34,484 nucleotides of DNA from Bacteroidota bacterium (GCA_023413895.1 JAEZOU010000066.1:1-34484), one strand, 5' to 3'; shown: positions 8,829-17,383, numbered from the stretch's first letter. Translations and numbers: made by a program. Notes: generated by a model not told the origin, from the sequence alone.

Positions 8829-10412
8829 TTATTTTTCTTCACATATAGTATGGCTTATCTTCATCGCACAGAAGTTCGGTCCGCACATTGTGCAGTATTT
8901 GCCTCCGACATTGTTTGAAGATTTGTAGTATTCCAAAGCTCTCTCTGGGTCTAAACTTAGATTGAACTGGTCTTTCCATCGGAACTCATAACGCGCCTTG
9001 CTCAACGCATTATCGCGCACCATCGCTCCTGGATGTTGTTTCGCCAAATCAGCAGCATGAGCCGCTAATTTAAATGCGACTACTCCCTCACGAACGTCTT
9101 CCCTATTAGGAAGCGAAAGGTGTTCTTTAGGTGTGACGTAGCAAAGCATCGCAGTACCGTACCAGCCTATCTGTGCCGCTCCAATAGCTGATGTTATATG
9201 GTCGTAGCCAGGTGCGATATCTGTCACCAATGGCCCCAAAGTATAGAATGGTGCGTTATGGCATTTCTCAATCTGACGTTCCATATTCTCCTTGATTTTA
9301 TGCATTGGCACATGTCCTGGACCTTCGATAAACACCTGAACATTCTTAGCCCAAGCTCTTTCTACCAACTCTCCCATCGTATCCAACTCAGCAAACTGAG
9401 CAGCGTCGTTGGCATCGTAAATACTTCCTGGTCTCAAGCCGTCACCGAGAGAAAGCGCTACATCATATCTCGCAGCGATATCGCATATATCATCAAAATG
9501 TTCATAAAGGAAGCTCTCCTTTTGATGTATCTGACACCATTTCGAGATGATGCTTCCGCCACGACTCACCACACCTGTAAGTCGTTCAGCTGCAAGCATG
9601 ATATTCTTCAGTCTTATTCCGCAATGTATGGTGAAATAATCTACGCCTTGTTCGCACTGCTCTATCAGCACATCACGATATATGTCCCATGTAAGGTCCT
9701 CAGCTTTGCCGTTCACACGCTCCATTGCCTGATAGATGGGCACTGTGCCAATTGGCACCGGACTGTTACGCAAAATCCACTCTCTAGTCTCGTGAATGTC
9801 AGGACCTGTCGACAAATCCATAATGGTGTCTGCGCCCCATTTACATGCCCATATCGCTTTTTCAACTTCTTCCTCTATGCTTGATGTGGTTGCAGAATTG
9901 CCGATATTAGCATTGATTTTTGTGAGAAAGTTTCTGCCTATAATCATAGGTTCTGCTTCGGGATGATTGATATTCGCCGGAATGACGGCTCTGCCATTGG
10001 CGACTTCATCGCGAACAAATTCCGGAGTGATATGAGTGTCGATGCCGAGCATCTGACATTTCATGTTTTCACGTATTGCCACATACTCCATTTCCGGAGT
10101 TATGACGCCTCTTTTTGCATAATACATCTGACAAACATTATTGTCTTTCGTGGCTCTATCTTTAATCCAAGTCTCACGCAAATGCGGCAGCCCCTTTTCC
10201 AAATCGATGTCGATATTATTATCGCCATAAGGTCCGGAAGTATCATAAATGTAAACAGATGGATTTGCTTTTTCTACACGTTCTCCATCTTTAATAGAAA
10301 CCGTTGGCATCTGTGTCACCATGCGCATGCCCACCCTCACACTCGGATGGATTGTTCCATTAACATAAACCTTCTCTGAACTTGGATATGAAATTTTCAA
10401 ATCTGTTTTCAT
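8829..10412 (-). CDS. thiC: Phosphomethylpyrimidine synthase ThiC
   Basis: ThiC is the radical-SAM enzyme that rearranges aminoimidazole ribotide to hydroxymethylpyrimidine phosphate. The C-terminal [4Fe-4S] motif CX2CX4C is present (Cys507, Cys510, Cys515 in CTMCGPNFC). Conserved ThiC blocks such as GNSATTSS, MDLSTG, IEGPGHVPMH and LGPLVTDIAPGYDH are intact. At 527 residues it is shorter at the N-terminus than the E. coli enzyme (about 630), like other compact ThiC proteins. It lies 22 bp after thiE and 21 bp before thi4. Together with ThiD it feeds the pyrimidine branch. Confidence 0.98.
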   Translation of the reverse strand: MKTDLKISYPSSEKVYVNGTIHPSVRVGMRMVTQMPTVSIKDGERVEKANPSVYIYDTSGPYGDNNIDIDLEKGLPHLRETWIKDRATKDNNVCQMYYAKRGVITPEMEYVAIRENMKCQMLGIDTHITPEFVRDEVANGRAVIPANINHPEAEPMIIGRNFLTKINANIGNSATTSSIEEEVEKAIWACKWGADTIMDLSTGPDIHETREWILRNSPVPIGTVPIYQAMERVNGKAEDLTWDIYRDVLIEQCEQGVDYFTIHCGIRLKNIMLAAERLTGVVSRGGSIISKWCQIHQKESFLYEHFDDICDIAARYDVALSLGDGLRPGSIYDANDAAQFAELDTMGELVERAWAKNVQVFIEGPGHVPMHKIKENMERQIEKCHNAPFYTLGPLVTDIAPGYDHITSAIGAAQIGWYGTAMLCYVTPKEHLSLPNREDVREGVVAFKLAAHAADLAKQHPGAMVRDNALSKARYEFRWKDQFNLSLDPERALEYYKSSNNVGGKYCTMCGPNFCAMKISHTICEEK

Positions 10413-10434
10413 AGTTTTAGATTTTAATTAATAG

Positions 10435-11103
10435 TTATGATTTATTTATGCTTAATATTCTCACAATATCTTTCATTTCTTCTATCGGATTTTCCGCTCT
10501 TAAAATACTGCTACTCAATGCTATGCCATCGACACCTATCTTTAATATATCCAAAATATCATCTTTATTTATTCCACCTATTGCGACAATAGGGATGTTT
10601 ATATTGTTTCTCTTCATATTGCTAATGATATTTTCATACCCTTCGAGACCCAATATAGGAGCGAGATTTTTCTTTGTAGAAGTAAAACGAAATGGTCCAC
10701 AACCGAAGTAATCAGGCATACCCAAAGACTGTTGTCCATTGTCAGTTGTCCGTTGTTTTAATATATCATCAAAAGTATTGACAGTTCCACCAATGATGAA
10801 GCCGTCGCCTAAGATTCTGCGTGCTTCTGATATTGGCATATCGTTTTTACCAAGATGTACGCCGTCAGCTTTTATTTTCTTTACGAGATGAACATTATCA
10901 TCGATGATGAAAGTCGCGCCGTACTCTTTGCACATTTTCTGAACAAAGAGAGCCGTCTCTTCCAGCAGACTTTCGTTGGCATCTTTCATTCTCAACTGTA
11001 TCCAGCGACAGCCGCCTTCCAATGCTATTTTTGCAGAATCGATATAGGAATAATTATCTGAAAAATGTGTTATAAATTGAAGTGTTATGTTATTTATTCT
11101 CAT
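10435..11103 (-). CDS. thiE: Thiamine phosphate synthase ThiE with small repeat insertion
   Basis: ThiE condenses HMP-pyrophosphate with thiazole phosphate. The 222 residues keep the pyrophosphate-binding QLRMKD motif (near residue 35), the Mg2+-binding IIDDNVHL, the GCGPFRFTSTKKN loop and VAIGGI. Between FDDILK and YFGCGPF there are about eight more residues than usual; this stretch (QRTTDNGQQS) is encoded by two imperfect 12-bp copies of a GTTGTCC-NTTGT repeat. Its start overlaps thiD by 14 bp, implying translational coupling. The insertion lies in a surface loop before the active-site loop and the frame is kept, so the enzyme is probably still functional. Confidence 0.95.
   Translation of the reverse strand: MRINNITLQFITHFSDNYSYIDSAKIALEGGCRWIQLRMKDANESLLEETALFVQKMCKEYGATFIIDDNVHLVKKIKADGVHLGKNDMPISEARRILGDGFIIGGTVNTFDDILKQRTTDNGQQSLGMPDYFGCGPFRFTSTKKNLAPILGLEGYENIISNMKRNNINIPIVAIGGINKDDILDILKIGVDGIALSSSILRAENPIEEMKDIVRILSINKS
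10731..10756. repeat. Two-copy 12-bp repeat inside thiE
   Basis: GTTGTCCATTGT (10731-10742) and GTTGTCCGTTGT (10745-10756) are direct repeats with a 14-bp period. They differ at one base and encode the extra residues in ThiE. They resemble GTTGTC-type minisatellite units found between genes in Bacteroidota, here inside a gene. Confidence 0.7.
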
Positions 11104-11923
11104 TGATTAACATTTTTTGCGGATTAAAATTATGATTGACGGGCCCAAAACCATTACCAATAGACTGATGTGCACCAGCATAAATAGCTTGTTCTATATA
11201 TCTTTTAGCGGACTTTGCTGCAGTTGTCAACTCTTCTCCTTTTGCAAGAGCAGCGGCAAATGCTGACGACAAAGTACATCCTGTGCCGTGCGTATTTTTT
11301 GTCTGTACTCGCTTAGAAGGTAATTTTGTCATAGTTCCATTTTCTGCATTGTAGAAATAATCCACAAGGTACTCTCCATCAAGATGACCTGCTTTTAAAA
11401 GTACCGACACATTTCCATTATCCGACAATTTGCGAGCAACCTTATCAAATTCTTGTTCGCCTGATATTAAGCAACCAGCAAGAATCTCTGCTTCAGGAAT
11501 ATTTGGAGTAATTACTCGAGATAGAGGTATCAACTTACTCTTAATCACTTCTATCGCCTTTTCTTCTATTAGCCTATGTCCAGATGTTGAAACCATAACA
11601 GGATCAAGCACAACATTACTAATTTTGTATTTCTCTATCGTATCTGCAATAATATTGATAACATTACAAGAATGAAGCATACCAATCTTTATTGCATCTG
11701 CGCCGATATCTAAAAGAACAGCCTCAATTTGTCCTTTCAATATTTCCAATGGAACAGGATGAACTGCTTGGACACCTAAAGTATTCTGTACTGTTATAGC
11801 AGTTATTGCTGATGCTGCATAGCAACCCATAGCGCTAATAGTTTTTATATCTGCTTGAATACCTGCACCTCCACCAGAATCACTACCCGCAATCGTGAGC
11901 ACTCTATAATATCTTTTTGTCAT
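11090..11923 (-). CDS. thiD: Hydroxymethylpyrimidine (phosphate) kinase ThiD
   Basis: ThiD phosphorylates HMP and HMP-P to HMP-pyrophosphate, the substrate of ThiE. The 277-residue PfkB/ribokinase-like protein shows the N-terminal GSDSGGGAGIQADIKT motif (from residue 13) and the C-terminal anion hole/catalytic motif THGTGCTLSSAFAAALA. Length is normal. It begins 5 bp after the thiM remnant and overlaps thiE by 14 bp. As the first intact gene behind the TPP riboswitch it sets the start of the functional operon. Confidence 0.97.
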   Translation of the reverse strand: MTKRYYRVLTIAGSDSGGGAGIQADIKTISAMGCYAASAITAITVQNTLGVQAVHPVPLEILKGQIEAVLLDIGADAIKIGMLHSCNVINIIADTIEKYKISNVVLDPVMVSTSGHRLIEEKAIEVIKSKLIPLSRVITPNIPEAEILAGCLISGEQEFDKVARKLSDNGNVSVLLKAGHLDGEYLVDYFYNAENGTMTKLPSKRVQTKNTHGTGCTLSSAFAAALAKGEELTTAAKSAKRYIEQAIYAGAHQSIGNGFGPVNHNFNPQKMLINENK

Positions 11924-11928
11924 AGTTT

Positions 11929-12180
11929 TTAGAAGTATTTATATCCAATAAATTCATATTCACAATGACTACAACTCTTAAAACTTCCAACATTTACGGA
12001 TAACTTCTCCATCTCATTTTCCCAATGAATTATAATAGGAAATATGCCAATAGCGATTAAAGTATTGACAAAATTTTTCATCATTACAGAATGCGTACAG
12101 CTGAACAGAAGAGAAGTTTTTAACCTCATCACATCAGCTTTTATGGTAAAAAATAGATTGTTAGAAATTTTGGTTTTCAT
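11929..12180 (-). pseudogene. thiM: Truncated thiM (hydroxyethylthiazole kinase) remnant
   Basis: An 83-codon frame lies exactly between the TPP riboswitch and thiD, where thiM often sits. From my memory of Bacillus ThiM, residues about 25-61 align without gaps to its N-terminal substrate-binding region (SLLFSCTHSV... against PLVHSITNNV...). The N-L-A-G-P spacing is kept (VNTLIAIGIFPIII against ANGLLALGASPVMA). A later VNVGSF matches LNIGTL after a loss of about seven residues. The rest of the roughly 265-residue kinase, including ATP-binding parts, is missing, and the stop falls 5 bp before thiD. The conserved Asn of the ITN motif is also lost. It could survive as a leader ORF that keeps translation coupled into thiD. 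Confidence 0.6.
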
Positions 12181-12212
12181 TGTTTTATTCTATTTTACAA
12201 CCCAGAGAATAC

Positions 12213-12228
12213 GGCTTTGAATAAAGCC
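12213..12228 (-). other. Hairpin between riboswitch and first ORF
   Basis: In the transcript GGCTTT and AAAGCC form a 6-bp stem with a 4-nt loop. There is no U tract after it, so it is not a standard terminator. It may be part of the riboswitch expression platform. Confidence 0.4.
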
Positions 12229-12243
12229 TAAACAATGAATTCC

Positions 12244-12330
12244 ATACCGTTTCCCTGCGCTGTTATTATACATATCAGGTTCATAGGGTATTATCTCAGC
12301 CAAGCCCAAAACTTAGCACCCCTAACAGCG
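12244..12330 (-). promoter_or_regulatory. TPP riboswitch (THI element)
   Basis: On the minus strand the P1 stem pairs CGCTGTTA (12323-12330) with TAACAGCG (12258-12265), 8 bp perfect. Between them are the conserved GGGGTGC, GGCTGAGATAATACCC and GAACCTGAT segments, and CAGGGAA follows. All are hallmarks of the thiamine pyrophosphate aptamer. It precedes the thiM remnant and the whole thiamine operon, so TPP should turn the operon down. No U-tract terminator is visible after it, which suggests control of translation initiation. Confidence 0.95.
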
Positions 12331-12334
12331 TTAA

Positions 12335-12355
12335 ATACGAAAACTTCTTTCGTAT
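12335..12355. promoter_or_regulatory. Perfect 8-bp palindrome just upstream of riboswitch
   Basis: ATACGAAA (12335-12342) and TTTCGTAT (12348-12355) flank a 5-bp spacer, ending 5 bp before the aptamer on its 5' side. It may be a DNA operator or a 5' hairpin of the leader. No -7 box could be placed with confidence nearby. Confidence 0.4.
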
Positions 12356-12360
12356 CTTAA

Positions 12361-12704
12361 ATAATTTTTTCAACGGCTTTGCAATGAAAATATCTTTTGC
12401 AAAACCCTTTTTTATATATGTGGACCTCTTTTTTGTACATTTTTCATCATTGCCCTAAATCCTGCCGAAGTCCATTAAAACAAAATCTCAAGAAATGACT
12501 TGGCAAAAATATAATTTTCTTTTGATATAACTTCCCTTTTTGATTTTTCAAAAAAAATTCTTGGAAATTATAGTAAAACAATGATTTTAAGTATATTACA
12601 AATATAATTTGATCTAAATTGTTAGGTCTAATTCTAAAAAATCCATCTTATAATTCAATCTTCGGACAAAATTGAACCTCATTCCGAGCATTTTGATAAA
12701 CGAT
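12361..12704. other. AT-rich intergenic region, thi promoter area
   Basis: About 340 bp between the thiamine leader and the 3' end of the permease gene. It must hold the thiamine operon promoter, but I see no clean TAnnTTTG box. Near 12655-12695 there are weak competing inverted repeats (TTCAAT/ATTGAA, TCGGA/TCCGA) but no convincing terminator. No ORF or RNA gene was recognised. Confidence 0.4.
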
Positions 12705-13931
12705 TTATTCATAGCGTAAAGCTACAATTGGATCTAAATTTGCTGCTTTTTTTGCAGGATACCAACCAAAGAAAATTCCTGTAATGGCACAAACCACAAA
12801 AGAGATAATAATAGCACTGTAACTGATAACGTATGGCCAATGTAAGAAAGAGGAAACCACTTTCGACAACAATACACCCAAAATAATTCCTATCACACCT
12901 CCAATCAGACTTAGAATTACACTTTCTGAAAGAAATTGCAACAATACATCGCGACTTTGCGCACCAATCGCCATACGCAAGCCAATCTCTTTAGTTCTTT
13001 CTGTTACTGTTACATACATGATATTCATAATTCCAATTCCACCAACGATGAGTGAGATAGAAGCAATAGCTGCTAAAAGCATTGTCATCATATTAGAGAT
13101 AGAACTCATTGTTGACAACAACTCCTCTTGAGTTCTGATATCGAAATCGTCATCTCCGTTAGCAGGAATATTATGAGTGCTTCGTAAAATATGTGTAATT
13201 TCTGTTGCAGCTAATTCTGATTGCTCTTCACTAACTGCTGAGGCAAAAAACATACTAAAGTGCGTAATACCCAGCGCTCGTTTCTGAACTGTTGAATAAG
13301 GTGCCAACACCACATCATCTTGATCCTGCCCCATCTGATTTTGCCCTTTTGATTCCAAAACCCCAATCACCTTCATTGGAATGGAACCGAAACGAATGGT
13401 TTGTCCAATTGGATCTTCCCCTTCGGTAAAGAGATTTTCTACAACAGTTTGTCCGATAACACAAACTTTTGAATAGGTTTTTACATCCTCTTCGGTAAAC
13501 ATAATTCCGTCAGCCAACTCATATTTCCGAATTTCACAATAATCGGGTGAAACCCCTTGAATAGAGGCTGGGTGGTTGTTAGAGCCAAAAATTGCTTGTG
13601 CATTGCTAGTTACAAGAGGAGATACCGCTTTGACATATTTTGTATTATTTACCAATGATTGATAATCTTTCATATCCAAAGACTTAGCGCTAGAATTTCC
13701 CATATTTACACCGCCACGCATCTGCCGTGCAGGATTAATCATAATCATATTGGAACCCATTGAAGAGAGTTCTTGTTGCACACTTAATGTAGAGCTTTGA
13801 CCTAAACTCACCATTACAATTACAGAGGTAATACCTATGATAATACCTAACATCGTAAGAAAAGCACGACCTTTGTTACGTAAGAGTGCAGTAATAGCAA
13901 TTTTTATAAGGTTAATAATATTCATATGCAA
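12705..13931 (-). CDS. MacB-type ABC transporter permease
   Basis: This 408-residue inner-membrane permease has an N-terminal transmembrane helix preceded by the LRNKGRAFLTMLGIIIGI motif, a large periplasmic MacB-PCD domain (about residues 45-270) and three C-terminal helices in an FtsX domain ending GWYPAKKAANLDPIVALRYE. Such proteins work by mechanotransmission: ATP hydrolysis in the cytoplasm drives movement in the periplasm that pushes substrates through a MacA-TolC conduit. The ATPase is a separate gene 2 bp upstream, unlike E. coli MacB where both are fused. It is the last gene of the efflux operon. Confidence 0.93.
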   Translation of the reverse strand: MHMNIINLIKIAITALLRNKGRAFLTMLGIIIGITSVIVMVSLGQSSTLSVQQELSSMGSNMIMINPARQMRGGVNMGNSSAKSLDMKDYQSLVNNTKYVKAVSPLVTSNAQAIFGSNNHPASIQGVSPDYCEIRKYELADGIMFTEEDVKTYSKVCVIGQTVVENLFTEGEDPIGQTIRFGSIPMKVIGVLESKGQNQMGQDQDDVVLAPYSTVQKRALGITHFSMFFASAVSEEQSELAATEITHILRSTHNIPANGDDDFDIRTQEELLSTMSSISNMMTMLLAAIASISLIVGGIGIMNIMYVTVTERTKEIGLRMAIGAQSRDVLLQFLSESVILSLIGGVIGIILGVLLSKVVSSFLHWPYVISYSAIIISFVVCAITGIFFGWYPAKKAANLDPIVALRYE

Positions 13932-13933
13932 TT

Positions 13934-14677
13934 TTAATGTTCTTGTTTGTACGATGCTAGCGCTTCGGCAGCTGATTGTTGAGGAATCTCCTTATCCAAA
14001 ATAATATTGCCATCGCGCAACTTGATGGTTCGGGTTGTAAACTCTGCAATATCAGGTTCATGAGTAACGAAAATTATTGTTTTTCCTTTGCTATGAAAAT
14101 CTTGCAGAAGGGTCATAATCTCGTAAGAGGTTCTAGTATCGAGGTTTCCAGTAGCTTCATCAGCAAGCAAAATTACGGGTTCATTGACTAATGCGCGTGC
14201 AATCGCCACTCTTTGCTGCTGACCTCCAGAAAGTTGACTAGGTGTATGGTACATTCTATCGGTAAGTTGCACTGCCTCCAAAGCTGCCAATGCACGCTCA
14301 CGACGTTCTTTTGCCGAGATGGAATTGTTGTATAACAACGGAAGTTCCACATTTTCAATGGCACTTGTACGTGCTAACAAATTGTAATTCTGGAAAATGA
14401 ATCCAATCTGCCTATTTCTAATTATCGATAACTCATTGCGCGACAATGAACTCACTGCTGTTCCATTGATAATATATTCTCCAGAAGTAGGTTTATCTAA
14501 ACATCCCAAAATATTTAAAAGGGTAGATTTTCCTGAGCCACTCGTACCCATAATACTTACAAATTCGCCCTCGTGAATGTCAAAAGATATTCCCTTCAAT
14601 GCACGAACATCTTCACTTCCCACTTTGAAAATTCGAGTTAAATCTCTAACTTGTATTACCTCTTTCTCTGCTACCAT
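13934..14677 (-). CDS. MacB/LolD-type ABC transporter ATPase
   Basis: The 247 residues carry Walker A GTSGSGKST (44-52), the signature LSGGQQQRVAIARAL, Walker B VILLADEATG and the switch His in VTHEP. This is the MacB/LolD/FtsE clade that pairs with FtsX-like permeases. It lies 2 bp before the permease gene and 2 bp after the adaptor gene, so one transcript makes the complex. The substrate (antibiotic, peptide, siderophore or heme) cannot be read from the sequence. Confidence 0.95.
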   Translation of the reverse strand: MVAEKEVIQVRDLTRIFKVGSEDVRALKGISFDIHEGEFVSIMGTSGSGKSTLLNILGCLDKPTSGEYIINGTAVSSLSRNELSIIRNRQIGFIFQNYNLLARTSAIENVELPLLYNNSISAKERRERALAALEAVQLTDRMYHTPSQLSGGQQQRVAIARALVNEPVILLADEATGNLDTRTSYEIMTLLQDFHSKGKTIIFVTHEPDIAEFTTRTIKLRDGNIILDKEIPQQSAAEALASYKQEH

Positions 14678-14679
14678 AA

Positions 14680-15951
14680 CTATCGCTTTTTTTGTTGTGG
14701 GGGTTTCATCATAAATGGATTTCCACCTGACATTTGTTGTTTCTCATTCCCCATTTGTACATCTTCACCCACAATAATCACACTATTTTCTTCCAACCCC
14801 GACAAAACAACCACTTTTGCACCATCGCTTAAGCCCATCTCTACGGGAATAGGTTCACAAAGGTTATCTCTTTTTATCCATACCATTTTATTATGGGTTG
14901 GTTTCATCTTCTGAGCCATATCCATTGAGGGTGGTGGCATCATTCCTTTACCCATTTTTTTATCAAATTTTCCTTTGGGCATCTCTGGAGCGTTGAGGGT
15001 AATTCCTTTTTGCTTAAAATATTCCATACTTTCTGGAGTCGGCATATAATAAAGTGCTTCCATCGGAATTGTTAACCCAACTTGCTTATTCACCTCAATA
15101 GTTACGTTGGCGGTCATACCCGGAAAAAGTTTCTCTTCGTTATTAGGTGCATCAATAATTACGGTATAGGTTACTACATTAGAAGTAACAACTGGCTCTA
15201 AACGAATTTGTTTGACAATACCTGTAAAAATATCGTTAGGGAAAGCATCAACAGTAAACGTAACATTTTGTCCCTCTTTTACTTGTCCTATATCAGCTTC
15301 ATCAACATCAGCCTCAACTTGCATCTGTGTTAGGTTGTTGGCAATGGTAAATAATGTTGGTGTATTGAAAGAAGAGGCTACAGTTTGCCCCTCTTCAACC
15401 GCTTTGTTCAAAACTACTCCAGAGATTGGAGAATATATACGTGAATAGGAAAGATTAACCTGCGCACGTTGTAAATCTGATTTTGCAGTAAGAAGTTGAT
15501 TCTTAGCTTGAATAAACTGATTTGTAGCTTGCTCGAATGACGCTTGTGTTGCCGCTTTGTTGTCGTATAACGCCTTGATTCTATCATAATTCTGTTGTGC
15601 TAAACTCAAATTGCTTTCTGCATTAGAAACCATTGCTTGCGACTGGTTTACCTGCTCTAATAAGGTGGATTGGTCTAATTCTGCTAAAAGGTCTCCTTTT
15701 TCTACTTGCGAATTGAAATCAACATATAATTTCTGCACAATTCCCGAAACCTGAGTACCTACATCCACCTTATACACAGGCTGAATTTCTCCTGTTGCTG
15801 TTACGGTAATAGTAACACTGTCAATCTGAGCAGTAGTCGTTTTCAATTCAATTGTACTTTTCTTCTTTCCTCCGAAAATAACGACTAATAATACAATTAT
15901 GATTATTGCCGAAAGAGTAATCCATAAAAACTTTTTGATAGATTTTTTCAT
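14680..15951 (-). CDS. MacA-like periplasmic adaptor (HlyD family) with Met-rich insert
   Basis: This 423-residue membrane-fusion protein is anchored by an N-terminal helix (about residues 9-27). A split lipoyl/barrel-sandwich domain surrounds a coiled-coil hairpin rich in Gln, Asn and Ala (about residues 95-170), and beta-barrel and membrane-proximal domains follow. It links the MacB-type pump to TolC. Near the C-terminus, residues 303-356 hold ten methionines (for example KKMGKGMMPPPSMDMAQKM), and the tail has four more (400-415). Met-rich stretches can bind Cu(I) or Ag(I), but no other metal gene is near. It lies 27 bp after the tolC-like gene. Confidence 0.93.
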   Translation of the reverse strand: MKKSIKKFLWITLSAIIIIVLLVVIFGGKKKSTIELKTTTAQIDSVTITVTATGEIQPVYKVDVGTQVSGIVQKLYVDFNSQVEKGDLLAELDQSTLLEQVNQSQAMVSNAESNLSLAQQNYDRIKALYDNKAATQASFEQATNQFIQAKNQLLTAKSDLQRAQVNLSYSRIYSPISGVVLNKAVEEGQTVASSFNTPTLFTIANNLTQMQVEADVDEADIGQVKEGQNVTFTVDAFPNDIFTGIVKQIRLEPVVTSNVVTYTVIIDAPNNEEKLFPGMTANVTIEVNKQVGLTIPMEALYYMPTPESMEYFKQKGITLNAPEMPKGKFDKKMGKGMMPPPSMDMAQKMKPTHNKMVWIKRDNLCEPIPVEMGLSDGAKVVVLSGLEENSVIIVGEDVQMGNEKQQMSGGNPFMMKPPQQKKR

Positions 15952-15978
15952 ATTATTGATTTTTATTCTATAACAAAA

Positions 15979-17280
15979 TTATAATTTGATTTCTTCTCCC
16001 ATATAAACATCTAAAATTTTTCTTTCTAAAAGAAAGTTGTATTTATTTTGCATATAATTATGAAGAATATTTAAGTAGTTGCTTTGTTGTTGCAAAAGAT
16101 CTGCTGCTGTAATTGAGCCATATTTAAATTGTTGTATATAAGCTAAATAATTTGCAAAATATGCATTTTTCTGTATTTCAGAAATGGTAAATTTATTGAG
16201 TGTAGTTGATAATGTATGATAATAAGATTCAATATCACGCTGGATATCCATTTGTGTTTGTTTTAGCTGCAACTCTGCTTGTTGAACCGACAATTTTCTC
16301 ATATCCACATTGCTTTTCACACTATGCCGACTAAAAATAGGAATACTCAAATTCAGACCGACAGATTCACCAAAACGATTTTTCATTTGGTCACCTATAG
16401 GATTGCTATTATTTCTTGACAACCAAGACCAGCCCGTACTTGCTCCTGCATTTAACGATAGCGATGGATAGTAGGAAGATTGCGCTAATTTTACATCATA
16501 TTTCGCTAATTTTACACTATTACTATCTATTTTAATATCAGGAAGATAACCTAATGTTTTGTTTAAAACTTCCGATAATTCAGGAACCTCTAATTGGCGC
16601 ATTAACGATACACTATCTGGAATTTTCAATTGAAATGTTGCCGAAGATTCCATTACCAACAAATTCCGTAATGTTACATATTGATTAGCAATTGTAATTT
16701 TCGTATTTTCTATATTTAAAGAATCTGATTTATATTGTGATTCCAACATTAAAAAATCACTTTCCAAAATCTGCCCTACTTTGAATTGCTGTTTTCCTTG
16801 TTCAAATTGTTCACGGCTCGCATTCAATACTACTTGTTGATAATCTATCATCTCATAGTTCATCAAGATGGAAAGATAACTTTGTATAATACTTATTTTC
16901 AACTGATTGAAAGCTCTTTCTCGTTGGAGTTCGGATTGTTGTACGGAAAGTTGATTCTGCTTAATGGCGTTGTAGTTGTACAATCCATTAAAAAGACTCA
17001 TACCCATATTGATTCCATAATTTCCGTTTAACGATAAGCCATCACCAATAGAATGGTTTAATCCTTGCGATGCAGAAGCAGAAATAGTTGGTGTAAGATT
17101 GAGTTTAGATTGCCTCAAAGAGATTTCAGACATCTCTTTTGAGATCTCTGCGGTTTGCAAAGTCAAACTATGTTGTTCTGCATAACGAATACAATCTGCC
17201 AATGAAAGGGTGGTAGGGTTTTGGGCAACACCAATGAAGATAAGACCTAATAGTCCCAATAAAAAACAAAACTTCTTCAT
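15979..17280 (-). CDS. TolC-family outer membrane efflux protein
   Basis: The 433-residue protein has a signal peptide (MKKFCFLLGLLGLIFIGVAQ) and two OEP repeats with long helices rich in Gln, Ser and Asn, typical of TolC outer-membrane channels. It is the first gene of the tolC-macA-ATPase-permease operon, so the whole tripartite pump is encoded together. I could not place a convincing -7 box in the 103 bp upstream. Length is normal for Bacteroidota members of the family. Confidence 0.93.
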   Translation of the reverse strand: MKKFCFLLGLLGLIFIGVAQNPTTLSLADCIRYAEQHSLTLQTAEISKEMSEISLRQSKLNLTPTISASASQGLNHSIGDGLSLNGNYGINMGMSLFNGLYNYNAIKQNQLSVQQSELQRERAFNQLKISIIQSYLSILMNYEMIDYQQVVLNASREQFEQGKQQFKVGQILESDFLMLESQYKSDSLNIENTKITIANQYVTLRNLLVMESSATFQLKIPDSVSLMRQLEVPELSEVLNKTLGYLPDIKIDSNSVKLAKYDVKLAQSSYYPSLSLNAGASTGWSWLSRNNSNPIGDQMKNRFGESVGLNLSIPIFSRHSVKSNVDMRKLSVQQAELQLKQTQMDIQRDIESYYHTLSTTLNKFTISEIQKNAYFANYLAYIQQFKYGSITAADLLQQQSNYLNILHNYMQNKYNFLLERKILDVYMGEEIKL

Positions 17281-17383
17281 CTTTTATACTTTATTTAACG
17301 ATTTGTAGACTAATGAACAAGTGAAAAATTTAATATTTAGATTACGTTTTTTATACATAAGGAGATATAATATTAATTTCGAA

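Noticed and set aside
9198..9884. 228-codon frame on the plus strand
   Set aside because: It is antisense to thiC, whose motifs are complete; the translation has no recognisable domain and the frame is a shadow of the conserved gene.
12655..12695. Possible terminator of the efflux operon
   Set aside because: Only 5-6 bp competing stems with large loops and no T tract were found.
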